A DNA stretch of 64,000 nucleotides from Candidatus Saccharimonadota bacterium (GCA_002726935.1 PBTC01000026.1:1-64000); one strand, 5' to 3'. Counted from the first letter of the stretch, positions 35,274 to 43,657 are shown. Numbers and translations: made by a program. Notes: generated by a model from the letters alone, not told the origin.

Positions 35274-37283
35274 ATGATAAAGAAGACAAAAATTGCGATT
35301 GCAGCCGCCGCCATGCTTGGAGCTGCCATCACCATCGCTGCACCCAACACGCCATTTCTAAAACAACAGAAAGGCGCCCAGGTAAAGCAATCATCAGCGG
35401 ACTACACAAACAGAGTGATCATCACTTTGAAAAACCCGGACCAGGCTGCGCTATCGGCATCGGAGCTAGCGCCCATCGTTGCGGAGATTGGGAAGCGCTC
35501 AGGGCAAACCCTGAAGTTTCTGAAAAAAACAGGCTTTAACTCCGTGGTGGCCGAAGTTTCCCCATCCACCAAAGTCAATCAAGCTTCATTTAAGAAAGCA
35601 GTTGCTTCTATCCCCGGCGTTAAGCGTGTGGAATTCGTTCCACATGCACGCGCTGCGAATTTCAATGACACCTACTGGCTTGACCAACAGGGCTATTTGA
35701 GTGGCACATCAGCGACGTCCTCCGGCGCGCTGAACTCTGGCATTTCCGACCTCATGAAGATGTTCCCGACCCTGGGAGCTAACGTGAACGTCGCTGTTAT
35801 TGATGCTGGCTTAGGAACAAATACAGACGACGAAGGGATTTATGTCAACACCCTGAATTTGGTTGAAGAAGGGTCTTCCAGTGTCTTGGAACAACCTTCT
35901 GATGCCCAAGATGAGACCTGTACCCCGGGTGCGACATCAGCACCTTATCACGGCCTCTCTGTCTCCGGTTTGATTGGTGCCACTCGCAATAACTCGTATG
36001 GCGTCGCTGGTATCCTGCCAAGCGCAAGGATCACCCATATTAAAGCCTTGGGTCGCTGTGGTACAGACGAAGAAGGTTCCATCGATATTGGCAACGCCAT
36101 CATGTGGGCGGCTGGTTACCAAGACCCGACCAACGAAGCGTTAACCGCGCTTGGTGTCAATCCAAATCCAGCCAAGGTCATTAACCTGTCATTGGGTGGA
36201 TCAGCTTTCTGTCCTACGTTTGTGCAAGAGGCTGTGGCGGCCGCCATTAGTGAAGGCGCACATATCGTAGCGGCCACAGGTAACGACGCCTTTGCTGACT
36301 TTATCAACTTCCCGGCTAACTGTGACGGCGTGATTTCAGTCACCGCGAACTCTGCCTCTGGTTACAGCGAGGGTTATGCAAACATTGATTCATCGGTGGT
36401 TACATCATCCCTTGGCGGTGGCGACAGCTTCACGCAGGGCGGGTCAGTGTTTGTTCGCACCCTAGGCGACACCAGCCAGACCTCAGACGGTGTGATTAGC
36501 GTCCAGGGAACCAGCTTTTCGACGCCCCACGTTTCGGCAGTAGTGGCCATGGCTGTTTCAAGTGCGGATTCTGCACTAAGCAATGATCAATTGATCGCCG
36601 CAATCAAGCAGACCAACGTCGCTTACAATGCCGCTGACGTTAATTGTGGTACCGCGTCAGGCGAAACGAATCCATGTGGCGGCATTCTGGATGCCAAGGC
36701 TTTGTTGATGCTTACATCCCCAACCCTTTTTGCTGGCGTAACCCCCGATCCAGATCCAACACCCGATCCGGATCCAACACCTGATCCAGATCCGACACCT
36801 GATCCAGATCCGACACCTGATCCAGATCCGACACCTGATCCAGATCCGACACCTGCTCCAACACCTACACCCGTTGCAGTGGCCGATTCGGGCTTGTCCT
36901 CGGTGAGCGAAATTGTTGATGGGACAGCAGATGACGGCTCAACAATGACCCTGAGTCAGGATGGCAACAGTTTGGTATTCACCTTGGTCAGCACCGGCAT
37001 GATGTATCAGTTCCAGGTTCGCGGAACTGCAGTCGAAGAGGCGGCGCCAGGTCAGGCTACCTCTAGTTCCATTCAGGCCTCATCCAATCACGGGACCAAG
37101 TTGTACAACGTGAATGCGATGAAAGACAGCAACGGCAACGTTACAGCTTCATCCACTGAAGTTCAACCTGCTGCAGCTCCAGTTGCATCTGGTGGCGGTG
37201 GTGGCGGCGGCGGTGCGATGAATCTTTACGGGCTTCTGGGCATGGCGGCATTGATGTTTGGTTTCCGACGCAAAGCCAAGTAA
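35274..37283 (+). CDS. S8 subtilisin-like protease with GlyGly-CTERM-like anchor
   Basis: A 669-residue exported protease. It has a signal peptide (about 1-25), an I9-type propeptide (about 42-125) and a subtilase domain (about 160-490) with the complete triad Asp177 (AVIDAG), His226 (PYHGLS) and Ser414 (GTSFSTPH), plus oxyanion Asn in AATGND. Then come a run of PDPDPT repeats and a small beta domain. The end has a glycine run, one hydrophobic helix and RRK, the GlyGly-CTERM pattern recognised by rhombosortase and type II secretion. A surface-displayed or released protease is expected. It is a single-gene unit with its own promoter and terminator. Confidence 0.88.
   Translation: MIKKTKIAIAAAAMLGAAITIAAPNTPFLKQQKGAQVKQSSADYTNRVIITLKNPDQAALSASELAPIVAEIGKRSGQTLKFLKKTGFNSVVAEVSPSTKVNQASFKKAVASIPGVKRVEFVPHARAANFNDTYWLDQQGYLSGTSATSSGALNSGISDLMKMFPTLGANVNVAVIDAGLGTNTDDEGIYVNTLNLVEEGSSSVLEQPSDAQDETCTPGATSAPYHGLSVSGLIGATRNNSYGVAGILPSARITHIKALGRCGTDEEGSIDIGNAIMWAAGYQDPTNEALTALGVNPNPAKVINLSLGGSAFCPTFVQEAVAAAISEGAHIVAATGNDAFADFINFPANCDGVISVTANSASGYSEGYANIDSSVVTSSLGGGDSFTQGGSVFVRTLGDTSQTSDGVISVQGTSFSTPHVSAVVAMAVSSADSALSNDQLIAAIKQTNVAYNAADVNCGTASGETNPCGGILDAKALLMLTSPTLFAGVTPDPDPTPDPDPTPDPDPTPDPDPTPDPDPTPDPDPTPAPTPTPVAVADSGLSSVSEIVDGTADDGSTMTLSQDGNSLVFTLVSTGMMYQFQVRGTAVEEAAPGQATSSSIQASSNHGTKLYNVNAMKDSNGNVTASSTEVQPAAAPVASGGGGGGGGAMNLYGLLGMAALMFGFRRKAK
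36747..36854 (+). repeat. Six tandem 18-bp units in the protease linker
   Basis: Six units of the form GATCCAGATCCGACACCT encode Asp-Pro-Asp-Pro-Thr-Pro repeats between the catalytic and anchor domains. The last four units are identical, so copy number should vary between relatives. Confidence 0.92.
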
Positions 37284-37302
37284 TAAAATCGCAGCAAAAA
37301 AG

Positions 37303-37328
37303 AAAGCCGCCCTAGGGCGGCTTTTTTT
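37303..37328 (+). terminator. Rho-independent terminator, possibly bidirectional
   Basis: AAAGCCGCCC (37303-37312), TA loop, GGGCGGCTTT (37315-37324) and Ts. A run of As on the other side lets it also serve the leftward gene that ends at 37369. Confidence 0.9.
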
Positions 37329-37368
37329 CTTCTTGATTCTTAAACTAGGTCACGCGGAAGAACCTCGA

Positions 37369-37746
37369 TTAGACCTTCGATCTGGCGTACAAAGCTATGG
37401 CCACTTGGTCCTTTCTTAGACTCTTGGGTTTTTCTACGTTGAAAGAAACACGTTCCCTTGTTCGATCTACGATAGCCCAGCTCATCGCTTCGTCTTTTTC
37501 ATCGAGGCCAAGTCCAGCATCTTCAAAGCCATCGCTGTATCCACGAGAGTAATCGTTTTCCTCTTGAGTGAGGAGTTTGATCACATTTTGGAGGCGCTCA
37601 ATCTCATCAAGTAGGAAAGAGGTCGTCGCAGGGTTGATCATAGACAGATCATCTCTCCATTCAGACCCGGCAAGAATCCCTTCATTGGCTGACTCTCTGA
37701 TCATTTTCATAGCTAGGTCTCTGTATTTACTTGGCGTGTTGTGCAT
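37369..37746 (-). CDS. Small hypothetical protein
   Basis: A 125-residue charged, soluble protein that I do not recognise. It has helical segments (RDLAMKMIRESANEG; SFLLDEIERLQNVIKLL) and an acidic GYSDGFEDAGLGLDEKDE stretch. It is transcribed toward the subtilase, and the terminator at 37303 lies 40 bp past its stop. Its start region faces the nrdB leader, so promoters for both directions lie in 37747-38022. Confidence 0.5.
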   Translation of the reverse strand: MHNTPSKYRDLAMKMIRESANEGILAGSEWRDDLSMINPATTSFLLDEIERLQNVIKLLTQEENDYSRGYSDGFEDAGLGLDEKDEAMSWAIVDRTRERVSFNVEKPKSLRKDQVAIALYARSKV

Positions 37747-37845
37747 GTTAGATCCACTATTTCTGCAATGAAACTATTACATCACCGAAGGTTTTGTATT
37801 TATCAATTGAAGAAGGGTGGCTTTATACGTCAATCTTTTGTCTGG

Positions 37846-37907
37846 ACTTAAAGTATCACTTTAAGTTGCGCTGATCAAGGTTGTCACTCCATAAATCGGA
37901 GATTTAT
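37846..37907. promoter_or_regulatory. Two perfect dyads in the nrdB leader
   Basis: ACTTAAAGT-ATC-ACTTTAAGT (37846-37866) and ATAAATC-GGA-GATTTAT (37891-37907), each with perfect arms around a 3-bp centre, in the 276-bp intergenic region ahead of the RNR pair. They do not match the NrdR box. They could be operators for the divergent genes. Confidence 0.45.
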
Positions 37908-38022
37908 TTTAGCGGCTCTATTTCATCACGGATCAACGTTCGCGGATCTTCAGTGCTTTTTCTTGTTCAACTTTTCTTTGAGCTTTACAGCCTGGCAATC
38001 AGAATAGTTTTATTGATTAAAC

Positions 38023-39099
38023 ATGGTTGAACGAAAAGTGAAAAACGTAGCACTAGAGAATCAAGCAGCAGGCGACGTAGGAGCAGCGCTCATTGGTGAA
38101 AGCGGTCGAGTCCGTGCCTCTGACAAGCGCATGATCAACGGTAAAACCGACGTAAATCAATTGGTTCCCTTCAAGTACGGTTGGGCCTGGCAGATGTATC
38201 TCGATAGCTGCACACAACATTGGATGCCACAGGAATTCCATCTGGAAAAAGATGCTTCTGCTTGGAATAAGGCTCCTGAGGGACTCAAGGATTTAGTGTT
38301 GTCCACAGCCGGTTACTTTGTGCATCAGGCTGACCTATGCTCCGACGCCCCGTCGCTGGGTGCTTATCGTCACATCACTGCCCCTGAGTGCCGGCAGTAC
38401 ATTCTTCGCCAAACCTTCGAGGATGCCAACCATGCGCACGCCTATGAACACATCATTGATTCGTTCGGTGCTACTGAGTCTGAAGCATTGGATGCATATT
38501 TAGCTAAGTGCGCAGACCAAAATCACTTGACAATGTTTGAAGCCGTGGTTTCACCAATGGTTCAGTCCAGCTTCTCTACTGGAGAACTATCAAATGATTC
38601 CAAGTTTTTAATTGGTATCGCAGCGCATTTCTGCATCTCTCGCGGTGTTCATATGGCCTCCGGTTTGGTTGCTGCAGGCTCATTGAATGAACATTCTGGA
38701 ATGGATACCACTGCCGAAATTTTCCGAACCATTTATCGCGACCGACAAAATCATGTCGCCTTCGGTCGAAATGTTTTTAATGCGATGGTGAACGAAAACC
38801 CGGCAATACTTAACTCCGACGTGAAGCTTCAAATTAGAGGCTTGATCATCAAGTCCGTTGAGCTTGAGCGTCAAGTGTTGACGGGCATATCCACCGCTGG
38901 ATTTTCAAAGCATACCAATGCTGAAATTGACGCGCATATTTGTGCCACGGCCAACAATATTTCATTGGGCCTTGGATGCGATGCTCTTTTCCAAACCAAG
39001 GTTGTTTCACCGGTTGCCTGGGCAGCAGAGCATGCATCACAAAATGCAGGCTCTCAGATGCAAGCCAAGGCCTCCAAAGAGTCCCTGTCTTGGGACTAA
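38023..39099 (+). CDS. Degenerate ribonucleotide-reductase beta subunit (NrdB-like pseudoenzyme or metal-poor beta)
   Basis: A 358-residue ferritin-like protein that aligns without gaps over long stretches to the neighbouring NrdB (WMPQE start; RH..PE.R.Y..RQ; HAHAY; LSWD end). The metal ligands are altered: Asp to Ala103 (Asp104 is next door), Glu to Asp134, Glu to Arg207, Glu to Arg241. Only His137 and His244 remain. The radical Tyr (Tyr141) and the C-terminal LSWD needed to dock on NrdA are kept. A standard di-iron centre cannot form. Two precedents exist: yeast Rnr4, a structural beta-prime, and class Ie enzymes, which lost carboxylates and use a modified Tyr. The ATG has no strong ribosome site. 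It is 49 bp from the next gene. Confidence 0.8.
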   Translation: MVERKVKNVALENQAAGDVGAALIGESGRVRASDKRMINGKTDVNQLVPFKYGWAWQMYLDSCTQHWMPQEFHLEKDASAWNKAPEGLKDLVLSTAGYFVHQADLCSDAPSLGAYRHITAPECRQYILRQTFEDANHAHAYEHIIDSFGATESEALDAYLAKCADQNHLTMFEAVVSPMVQSSFSTGELSNDSKFLIGIAAHFCISRGVHMASGLVAAGSLNEHSGMDTTAEIFRTIYRDRQNHVAFGRNVFNAMVNENPAILNSDVKLQIRGLIIKSVELERQVLTGISTAGFSKHTNAEIDAHICATANNISLGLGCDALFQTKVVSPVAWAAEHASQNAGSQMQAKASKESLSWD

Positions 39100-39148
39100 G
39101 TAGTAGGGGTTTTATAAAATGCAAATCGAACAAGAAGGAAGTAACAAT

Positions 39149-40435
39149 ATGCGCAATCTTTCATCAATGAACTACGCTTCACCTTGGGAAGACTCACCCT
39201 TGGCAAGTCGCCTGCTAGGCGGTGGATCGGATGTTGAGGTTGACCCGATTGAAAATCAACAAGCACTCGCGCCTCGCACTTTTTCACCTGCTGCTGAGCT
39301 GCCCGTGTTCCAGGTGCCGCAGGTCGCTCAAAAAGCAATTGAGTCTATTTTCGCCGTGCAGGCAGAAGAGCCTAAGATGGACAGCTTGATGCTGCCAGAG
39401 CAGCCCTCCGAAGTCTCGGAGGCAAGCTTCGTGGACAACACCATGCAGCGTATGATCAATGGGAACATTAACGCTAAAAAAGAACAGAGCTCGTATCGCT
39501 GGTGCAAAGACCGGTACATGGCCGGTTGCAGCAATCATTGGATGCCTCAAGAAGTTAACATGGACATCGATGTGGCCCAGTGGAAAGCCGGTCTACCCGA
39601 AGGTCAGGTTCGTTTGGTCAAGCGTGTTTTGGGATTCTTCTCTACCGCGGACTCCTTGGCGGCCAATAACATCGTGTTAGGCACAGCTCGTCATTTTTCA
39701 TCCAAGGAAGTGCGTCGCTATTTGAAGCGTCAAGCCTTCGATGAAGCGATTCATACGCATGCTTACCAGTACATTATTGAGAGCCTGGGTATTCCAGAAG
39801 CGGAAACGTTCAACGCTTACAACGAGATTCAAACGATTCGCGCAAAAGATGAATTCTTGATTCCTTTCATTGACACGTTGAGTGATCCTGAATTCAAAAC
39901 GGGTACCTTCGAGAATGACCAGAAGTTCCTGCGCAGCATTATCATGTTCGGCGCTGTGATGGAGGGCATGTTCTTTTATGGTGGATTCGCGAATATTTTT
40001 GCGTTGGCCAGACAAAATACACTGCCAGGTTCCTCCACGCAGATTCAGTTGATCGCACGTGACGAGGCCTTGCACAGCAGCTTCGGGATTGATGCCGCCA
40101 ATCTAATCAAGCACGAGAACCCTCAGCTTTGGACCGAGGAATTCAAGGCTGAAATTCGAGGGCTATTTAGGAAGGCTGTGGAATTGGAAATCGACTTCAT
40201 TCGAGAGATGATCCCCGAGCCAATGTTCGGCATCAGCGCGACTAGCCAAGAAGACTACATCAAGTTCATCTGTAATCGTCGTTGCAACCAAATTGGGATC
40301 GAGGTTCTTTATCCAGAGATTACCAAACATCCTTTGCCATGGTTGAGTGAAATGATGGACCTAAAGAAAGAGGGAAATTTCTTTGAAAAACGCGTCACAG
40401 ACTATTCTTCTGCTGGAATGCTCTCCTGGAATTAA
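39149..40435 (+). CDS. nrdB: Ribonucleotide-reductase class I beta subunit (NrdB)
   Basis: A 428-residue beta subunit with all ligands: Asp168, Glu199, His202, Glu272, Glu306, His309, and radical Tyr206. The core resembles the Pseudomonas-type NrdB (WMPQEVNM, TADSLAANNIVLGT, EAIHTHAYQYI, ARDEALH). The C-terminus ends GMLSWN, close to the usual ALSWD alpha-docking tail. An N-terminal extension of about 100 residues is poorly conserved. ATG 39149 follows a good AAGGAAG; an in-frame ATG at 39119 is possible. No nrdA lies in the window. The stop codon TAA (40433-40435) lies inside the target duplication of the Tn7-like element. Confidence 0.92.
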   Translation: MRNLSSMNYASPWEDSPLASRLLGGGSDVEVDPIENQQALAPRTFSPAAELPVFQVPQVAQKAIESIFAVQAEEPKMDSLMLPEQPSEVSEASFVDNTMQRMINGNINAKKEQSSYRWCKDRYMAGCSNHWMPQEVNMDIDVAQWKAGLPEGQVRLVKRVLGFFSTADSLAANNIVLGTARHFSSKEVRRYLKRQAFDEAIHTHAYQYIIESLGIPEAETFNAYNEIQTIRAKDEFLIPFIDTLSDPEFKTGTFENDQKFLRSIIMFGAVMEGMFFYGGFANIFALARQNTLPGSSTQIQLIARDEALHSSFGIDAANLIKHENPQLWTEEFKAEIRGLFRKAVELEIDFIREMIPEPMFGISATSQEDYIKFICNRRCNQIGIEVLYPEITKHPLPWLSEMMDLKKEGNFFEKRVTDYSSAGMLSWN

Positions 40436-40436
40436 A
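40432..40436. repeat. Left target-site duplication TTAAA
   Basis: TTAAA precedes the left terminus and recurs directly after the right terminus (54489-54493). Five bases is the Tn7 duplication length. The copy overlaps the TAA stop of nrdB. Confidence 0.75.
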
Positions 40437-40636
40437 CGTAAATTTCACTTAAGAATGAGACTACGACATTAAGAATGAGACTGTTTTCAGTTAAGAATGA
40501 GACTGAGTTTTTAAAGTTGTAGAAAGCAAAAAAGCCAACCCTAGTGGTTGGCTTTTTATTTATGTGTATATCAATGTCTCTTAATAATTTGACTTGGACT
40601 TAATATTTGAACTAAAAGACCTTAAGAATTGGACTG
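40437..40636. repeat. Left-end TnsB-binding array
   Basis: Three near-identical sites TTAAGAATGAGACTR at 40449-40463, 40469-40483 and 40491-40505 are spaced 20-22 bp apart. Three weaker ones follow: TTAATAATTTGACTTG (40581), TTAATATTTGAACTA (40600) and TTAAGAATTGGACTG (40622). Their outer half resembles the Tn7 left-end TnsB site. Confidence 0.75.
40528..40557 (+). terminator. Terminator inside the transposon left end
   Basis: AAAAAGCCAACC and GGTTGGCTTTTT around a short loop. It lies between the two TnsB-site clusters and would stop transcription coming from nrdB; the A-run on the other side may also stop leftward transcripts. Confidence 0.85.
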
Positions 40637-40666
40637 AAGGGCAGCACAAGTAGACCTAAATCTTGT

Positions 40667-40690
40667 AATTTTCTCAAGTCTCAATTAACA
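40667..40690. repeat. Internal direct repeat, left copy (ATTTTCTCAAGTC-TC-AATTAACA)
   Basis: The same words without the inner TC recur at 47081-47101 in the same orientation, each a little after a TTAAGAAT TnsB-like word. The two copies bracket the cargo module between 40.7 and 47.1 kb. Confidence 0.55.
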
Positions 40691-40786
40691 AAAAGGCTGG
40701 GTTTGATTTAAACAAATTTAGCGATTTTTCATGTCTGTGTTGCTTAAAACCGATGGTCGTACCTGAGTCAAGCTTAAGGGCTTATG

Positions 40787-41257
40787 TTAAGAAATATGAG
40801 CTTCTGAAGCTAAATATAGACTGTTGAGCAGCACCCATAGCGTTAAGCAGATAACTGCTATAGTAAAAAGAGGCCAACTCTGAGTAAACCAGAATACCGA
40901 GAAAGACAGAGACCATGCACTTAAAGAAAATGAACGAAGTTCAGCAAAGAACTGGTTTCTCAAGTGTCGTTTATTGAAGCGTCCCTTAGATTCTTTCGGC
41001 AGGCGAATAGATAGAACGCAAGAGATCACTACAACCCCAGAAGCAATGATTATTGGAAAAAAAACAGTTCTTTTATCTACGAGAGCGTCAATATTTTCTT
41101 TTGCATATTCTGACAGAGGGCCAAGAGCAAGAGAGTAATCATTGTATGTCATGTATAGGATTGCAGAGCATACAGTCAGTGCCCATAAACAAATATTAGC
41201 TAAGAATGGTATAACCCAATATTTCATCCGATAGGAGGGCTCTTGTCTTTCAAACAT
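40787..41257 (-). CDS. Small polytopic membrane protein of unknown function
   Basis: A 156-residue protein with about four hydrophobic segments (15-35, 68-85, 110-128, 130-147) and a basic central loop (RLPKESKGRFNKRHLRNQF). I do not recognise a family. It is the outermost cargo gene and reads toward the left end. AT content is higher than in the plasmid backbone. No partner gene is adjacent on the same strand. Confidence 0.5.
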   Translation of the reverse strand: MFERQEPSYRMKYWVIPFLANICLWALTVCSAILYMTYNDYSLALGPLSEYAKENIDALVDKRTVFFPIIIASGVVVISCVLSIRLPKESKGRFNKRHLRNQFFAELRSFSLSAWSLSFSVFWFTQSWPLFTIAVICLTLWVLLNSLYLASEAHIS

Positions 41258-41477
41258 TTGAAGTTCTCTGTTTCTTCATCGATTTAATAACAAATTACCT
41301 AATTGATTATTTTACATGAAATATTGAATTTTTCGGTATGCTTGAGATGAGATTCTCGATTCATTCATGATGCTAAATCATGAACAATTAACTACAGAGA
41401 GCTTTTTTCTCTCTGTACGACAACGAAAATAGTTGGTCGCCTGAAGAGTCGATTGACGAATCTGACATATGACCTAG

Positions 41478-41694
41478 CTCCCCAATAGGAAACTGTCTCG
41501 CGCGCGGACAGAAATAACTTTTAAGGTGTGATTGTCCTTTCTACCGTAGCTTTGTCTCCACTGGTTGGCCTGAAGACATTCCGGATAGAACATTAAGTCT
41601 TCTGTATGAATGGATGATTTCGGGCGGAGCGCCATCACATGCAAGCCTGTTAGACAGGCCTTTGCTGGAAAAAATTTCAGAACTGGTTTACTAA
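41478..41694 (+). pseudogene. Probable gene remnant
   Basis: In the 693-bp gap 41258-41950 one frame is open for 71 codons without a start codon and reads like a protein C-terminus (CDCPFYRSFVSTGWPED, then LLDRPLLEKISELVY). An upstream word in another frame (YDNENSWSPEESIDE, about 41418-41469) suggests decay by frameshift. The gap also holds a hairpin ACAGAGAG/CTCTCTGT at 41395-41417. I cannot name the ancestor. Confidence 0.35.
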
Positions 41695-41915
41695 CTGTAG
41701 GGCGTTGCGAAATCAGCCTAGGCTAGATGGTGATTCCCCGCATGAGCGCAAATTAAGGCGCTTGTGAGATTCAGCGGTTCAGGGGCTTACTGACTGCTAT
41801 CGCCCACTCTAATGACATCAATCGCAATTTGCCTCGTCGTTGATCGTGATTTGTTCAAATACACAGTAAATGATGTGTTCGTTGTACGCGTTTTGTTGTT
41901 TTTTTTAAATAAAGA

Positions 41916-41964
41916 ACAAATTATTTAATTTGTTTGACACATAAATAGATTTGTTTGGTAAATT
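41916..41964 (+). promoter_or_regulatory. Promoter and palindromic operator for the regulator gene
   Basis: ACAAATTA-TT-TAATTTGT (41916-41933, perfect arms) touches a consensus -35 TTGACA (41934-41939). A -10-like TAAATT lies at 41959-41964. A direct repeat ATTTGTTTG occurs at about 41928 and 41950. This arrangement suits autoregulation by the regulator that follows. Confidence 0.55.
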
Positions 41965-42007
41965 AAAGTCTGTGCAGTTGTTGCGGTTTTGTTTTATGAT
42001 TCTTGCT

Positions 42008-42295
42008 ATGACCTACAACGAATTCAAACGACAGTTGGGCAAGGCTGGCTTATCGGTGAAGAGCTTTGCCGAACTAATAAAACAGAACCCCAACTCCATC
42101 ACGAACTATGCTGCTCAAGGCGACGTACCACCTCATCTCGCCATCATCGCCGCATTGATGGGGCATATGGCGGATCACGCTTTGGACTATCGAGTAGCTT
42201 TGTCGCAAGTGCATTTTGAAGCCAGCAAGCCTAGAGGCTCGTCGGTCAAGGGAAAGTTCGGAGGTATTAAACAAACCGATTTGCGAATACCGTAA
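42008..42295 (+). CDS. Small HTH-type regulator, candidate controller of the restriction-modification genes
   Basis: A 95-residue protein whose first half reads as a helix-turn-helix (YNEFKRQLGKAGLSVKSFAELIKQNPNSITNYAAQG), like the XRE/lambda-repressor group and related small regulators placed before adenine methyltransferases. The C-terminus is basic. ATG 42008 is chosen because it begins the HTH; 41996 is also possible. It ends 11 bp before the methyltransferase frame, so one transcript is likely. A controller (C-protein) role is inferred from position and the operator upstream. Confidence 0.55.
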   Translation: MTYNEFKRQLGKAGLSVKSFAELIKQNPNSITNYAAQGDVPPHLAIIAALMGHMADHALDYRVALSQVHFEASKPRGSSVKGKFGGIKQTDLRIP

Positions 42296-42375
42296 ACCGA
42301 AAAATTATGAACAATTCCGTAGGAAGCTTGATTTCTGACAAAGATGTTTCTAGCTTCGTCCAAAAAGGAAAAAAG

Positions 42376-43656
42376 ATGGATGTGTATTTTGATAGAGGCC
42401 TGGATGTTGACACAACCCCAGAAGGATTCTCGACGCCATCGAACCGCGATGATTTTAAGTATTCCCCTAGAGAGTACCCTCAGGTAATTAAATATATGGG
42501 GTCCAAGGCTGGCATCCTTGATTTCATTGGGCAAGGTTTAGCGGCTGTGCATGCACAGGGGCGGCCGTTAGTTGATCTTTTCGCAGGTGCATGCGCTATA
42601 TCTGGTGGATTTGGACATATGGGCCAAGTTATTACTAATGATATTCAAAAGTATTCAGCAGTTATCGCGAGCACCTATCTTAAACGTGCAAAACACATCG
42701 GCATGTTTGATATAGTCGCGTTAGCTCAGCCTATAGCTGATCGTGTTTTGGAGAGTCTTCCGAAAAATCTTTCATATCCTACGAAAGCGACGTCACTAAA
42801 AGCTTTTAATGAAATCGAGGGCAGAAATAGGAAATTAATCCACAAAGAGTTTGATACATCTCATCATTTGTTTACTCGCATGTACTCGGGAACATGGTGG
42901 AGCGCCGAACAATGTGTCTGGATCGATGCTTTAAGAGAGGTTTTAGATGGTCTGCTCGATGCAGGTGAAATCGAGGAGCCGGATTTCAACCTAGGGTTAA
43001 CCTGCCTTCTCAGTGCAATGGCATATACAAGTCAAGGGACTGGGCACTATGCACAATACAGGGACGCCAAGACGCTTGAAGGCATGGCTGACATTCTTAA
43101 ATATCGCCAAGCGTCAGTCCCCGTCATATTTAATAGAAAATTTAAGCTACTTTTAAAATGGCATCTCGATAATGTTGTAGATCGGGACAACCAGATGCTT
43201 TCTTTAGATTATAGAGACTGCTTAAAAAATATTAAGAGCTCAGTCGTTTACGCTGATCCACCCTATGCGTTTGTTCACTACAGTCGTTTTTACCATGCTA
43301 TGGAGACTTTGGTTAAATATGACTATCCACAAATACAGCATATGCGTGGACAAATAGTAAAAGGACGTTACCGGTCAGAAAGGCACCAATCGCCTTTCTG
43401 CATAAAAACACAAGTTAATAAAGCCTTTTCAGACATGTTTGATGGCGTAAAGGAGTCTGGCAGTGACTTGTTGTTGTCGTACTCGAACACTGGGATGATT
43501 GATATTGAAGTTCTCATTGATCTTGCAACGGACCATTTTGGAAGTGATTACAAGGTATGGGTCAACAACATCGACCACACTCATATGACAATGGGGCGAA
43601 GTAAAGATCGATCTAGGAAGGTCGAGGAGTCTTTAATTATCGCAAAAAAGTGTTAA
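42376..43656 (+). CDS. D12-class DNA N6-adenine methyltransferase (restriction-modification)
   Basis: About 426 residues. The D12/Dam-class motifs are present: KYMGSKAGILDFI (motif X), DLFAGACAISGGFG (AdoMet-binding motif I) and YADPPYAFVHYS (catalytic DPPY). It is longer than Dam (about 280), with an insertion around the target recognition region. ATG 42376 follows AAAAGGA at a good distance; the frame also has an ATG at 42307. It is convergent with the restriction gene, the two stops being one base apart. A GATC-containing target is likely, since the enzyme partner is BglII/BstYI-like. Confidence 0.85.
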   Translation: MDVYFDRGLDVDTTPEGFSTPSNRDDFKYSPREYPQVIKYMGSKAGILDFIGQGLAAVHAQGRPLVDLFAGACAISGGFGHMGQVITNDIQKYSAVIASTYLKRAKHIGMFDIVALAQPIADRVLESLPKNLSYPTKATSLKAFNEIEGRNRKLIHKEFDTSHHLFTRMYSGTWWSAEQCVWIDALREVLDGLLDAGEIEEPDFNLGLTCLLSAMAYTSQGTGHYAQYRDAKTLEGMADILKYRQASVPVIFNRKFKLLLKWHLDNVVDRDNQMLSLDYRDCLKNIKSSVVYADPPYAFVHYSRFYHAMETLVKYDYPQIQHMRGQIVKGRYRSERHQSPFCIKTQVNKAFSDMFDGVKESGSDLLLSYSNTGMIDIEVLIDLATDHFGSDYKVWVNNIDHTHMTMGRSKDRSRKVEESLIIAKKC

Positions 43657-43657
43657 G

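Noticed and set aside
36747-36854. 18-bp repeats as iterons or CRISPR
   Set aside because: They are in-frame Asp-Pro-Thr codon repeats inside the protease linker.
37846-37866. NrdR box upstream of the RNR genes
   Set aside because: The dyad ACTTAAAGT-ATC-ACTTTAAGT does not match the ACACTATATATAGTGT-type consensus.
40449-40505. Regularly spaced short repeats that could suggest a CRISPR array
   Set aside because: Repeats are 15 bp with 5-7 bp gaps, recur inverted at the other end of the element, and fit TnsB sites; no cas gene is present.
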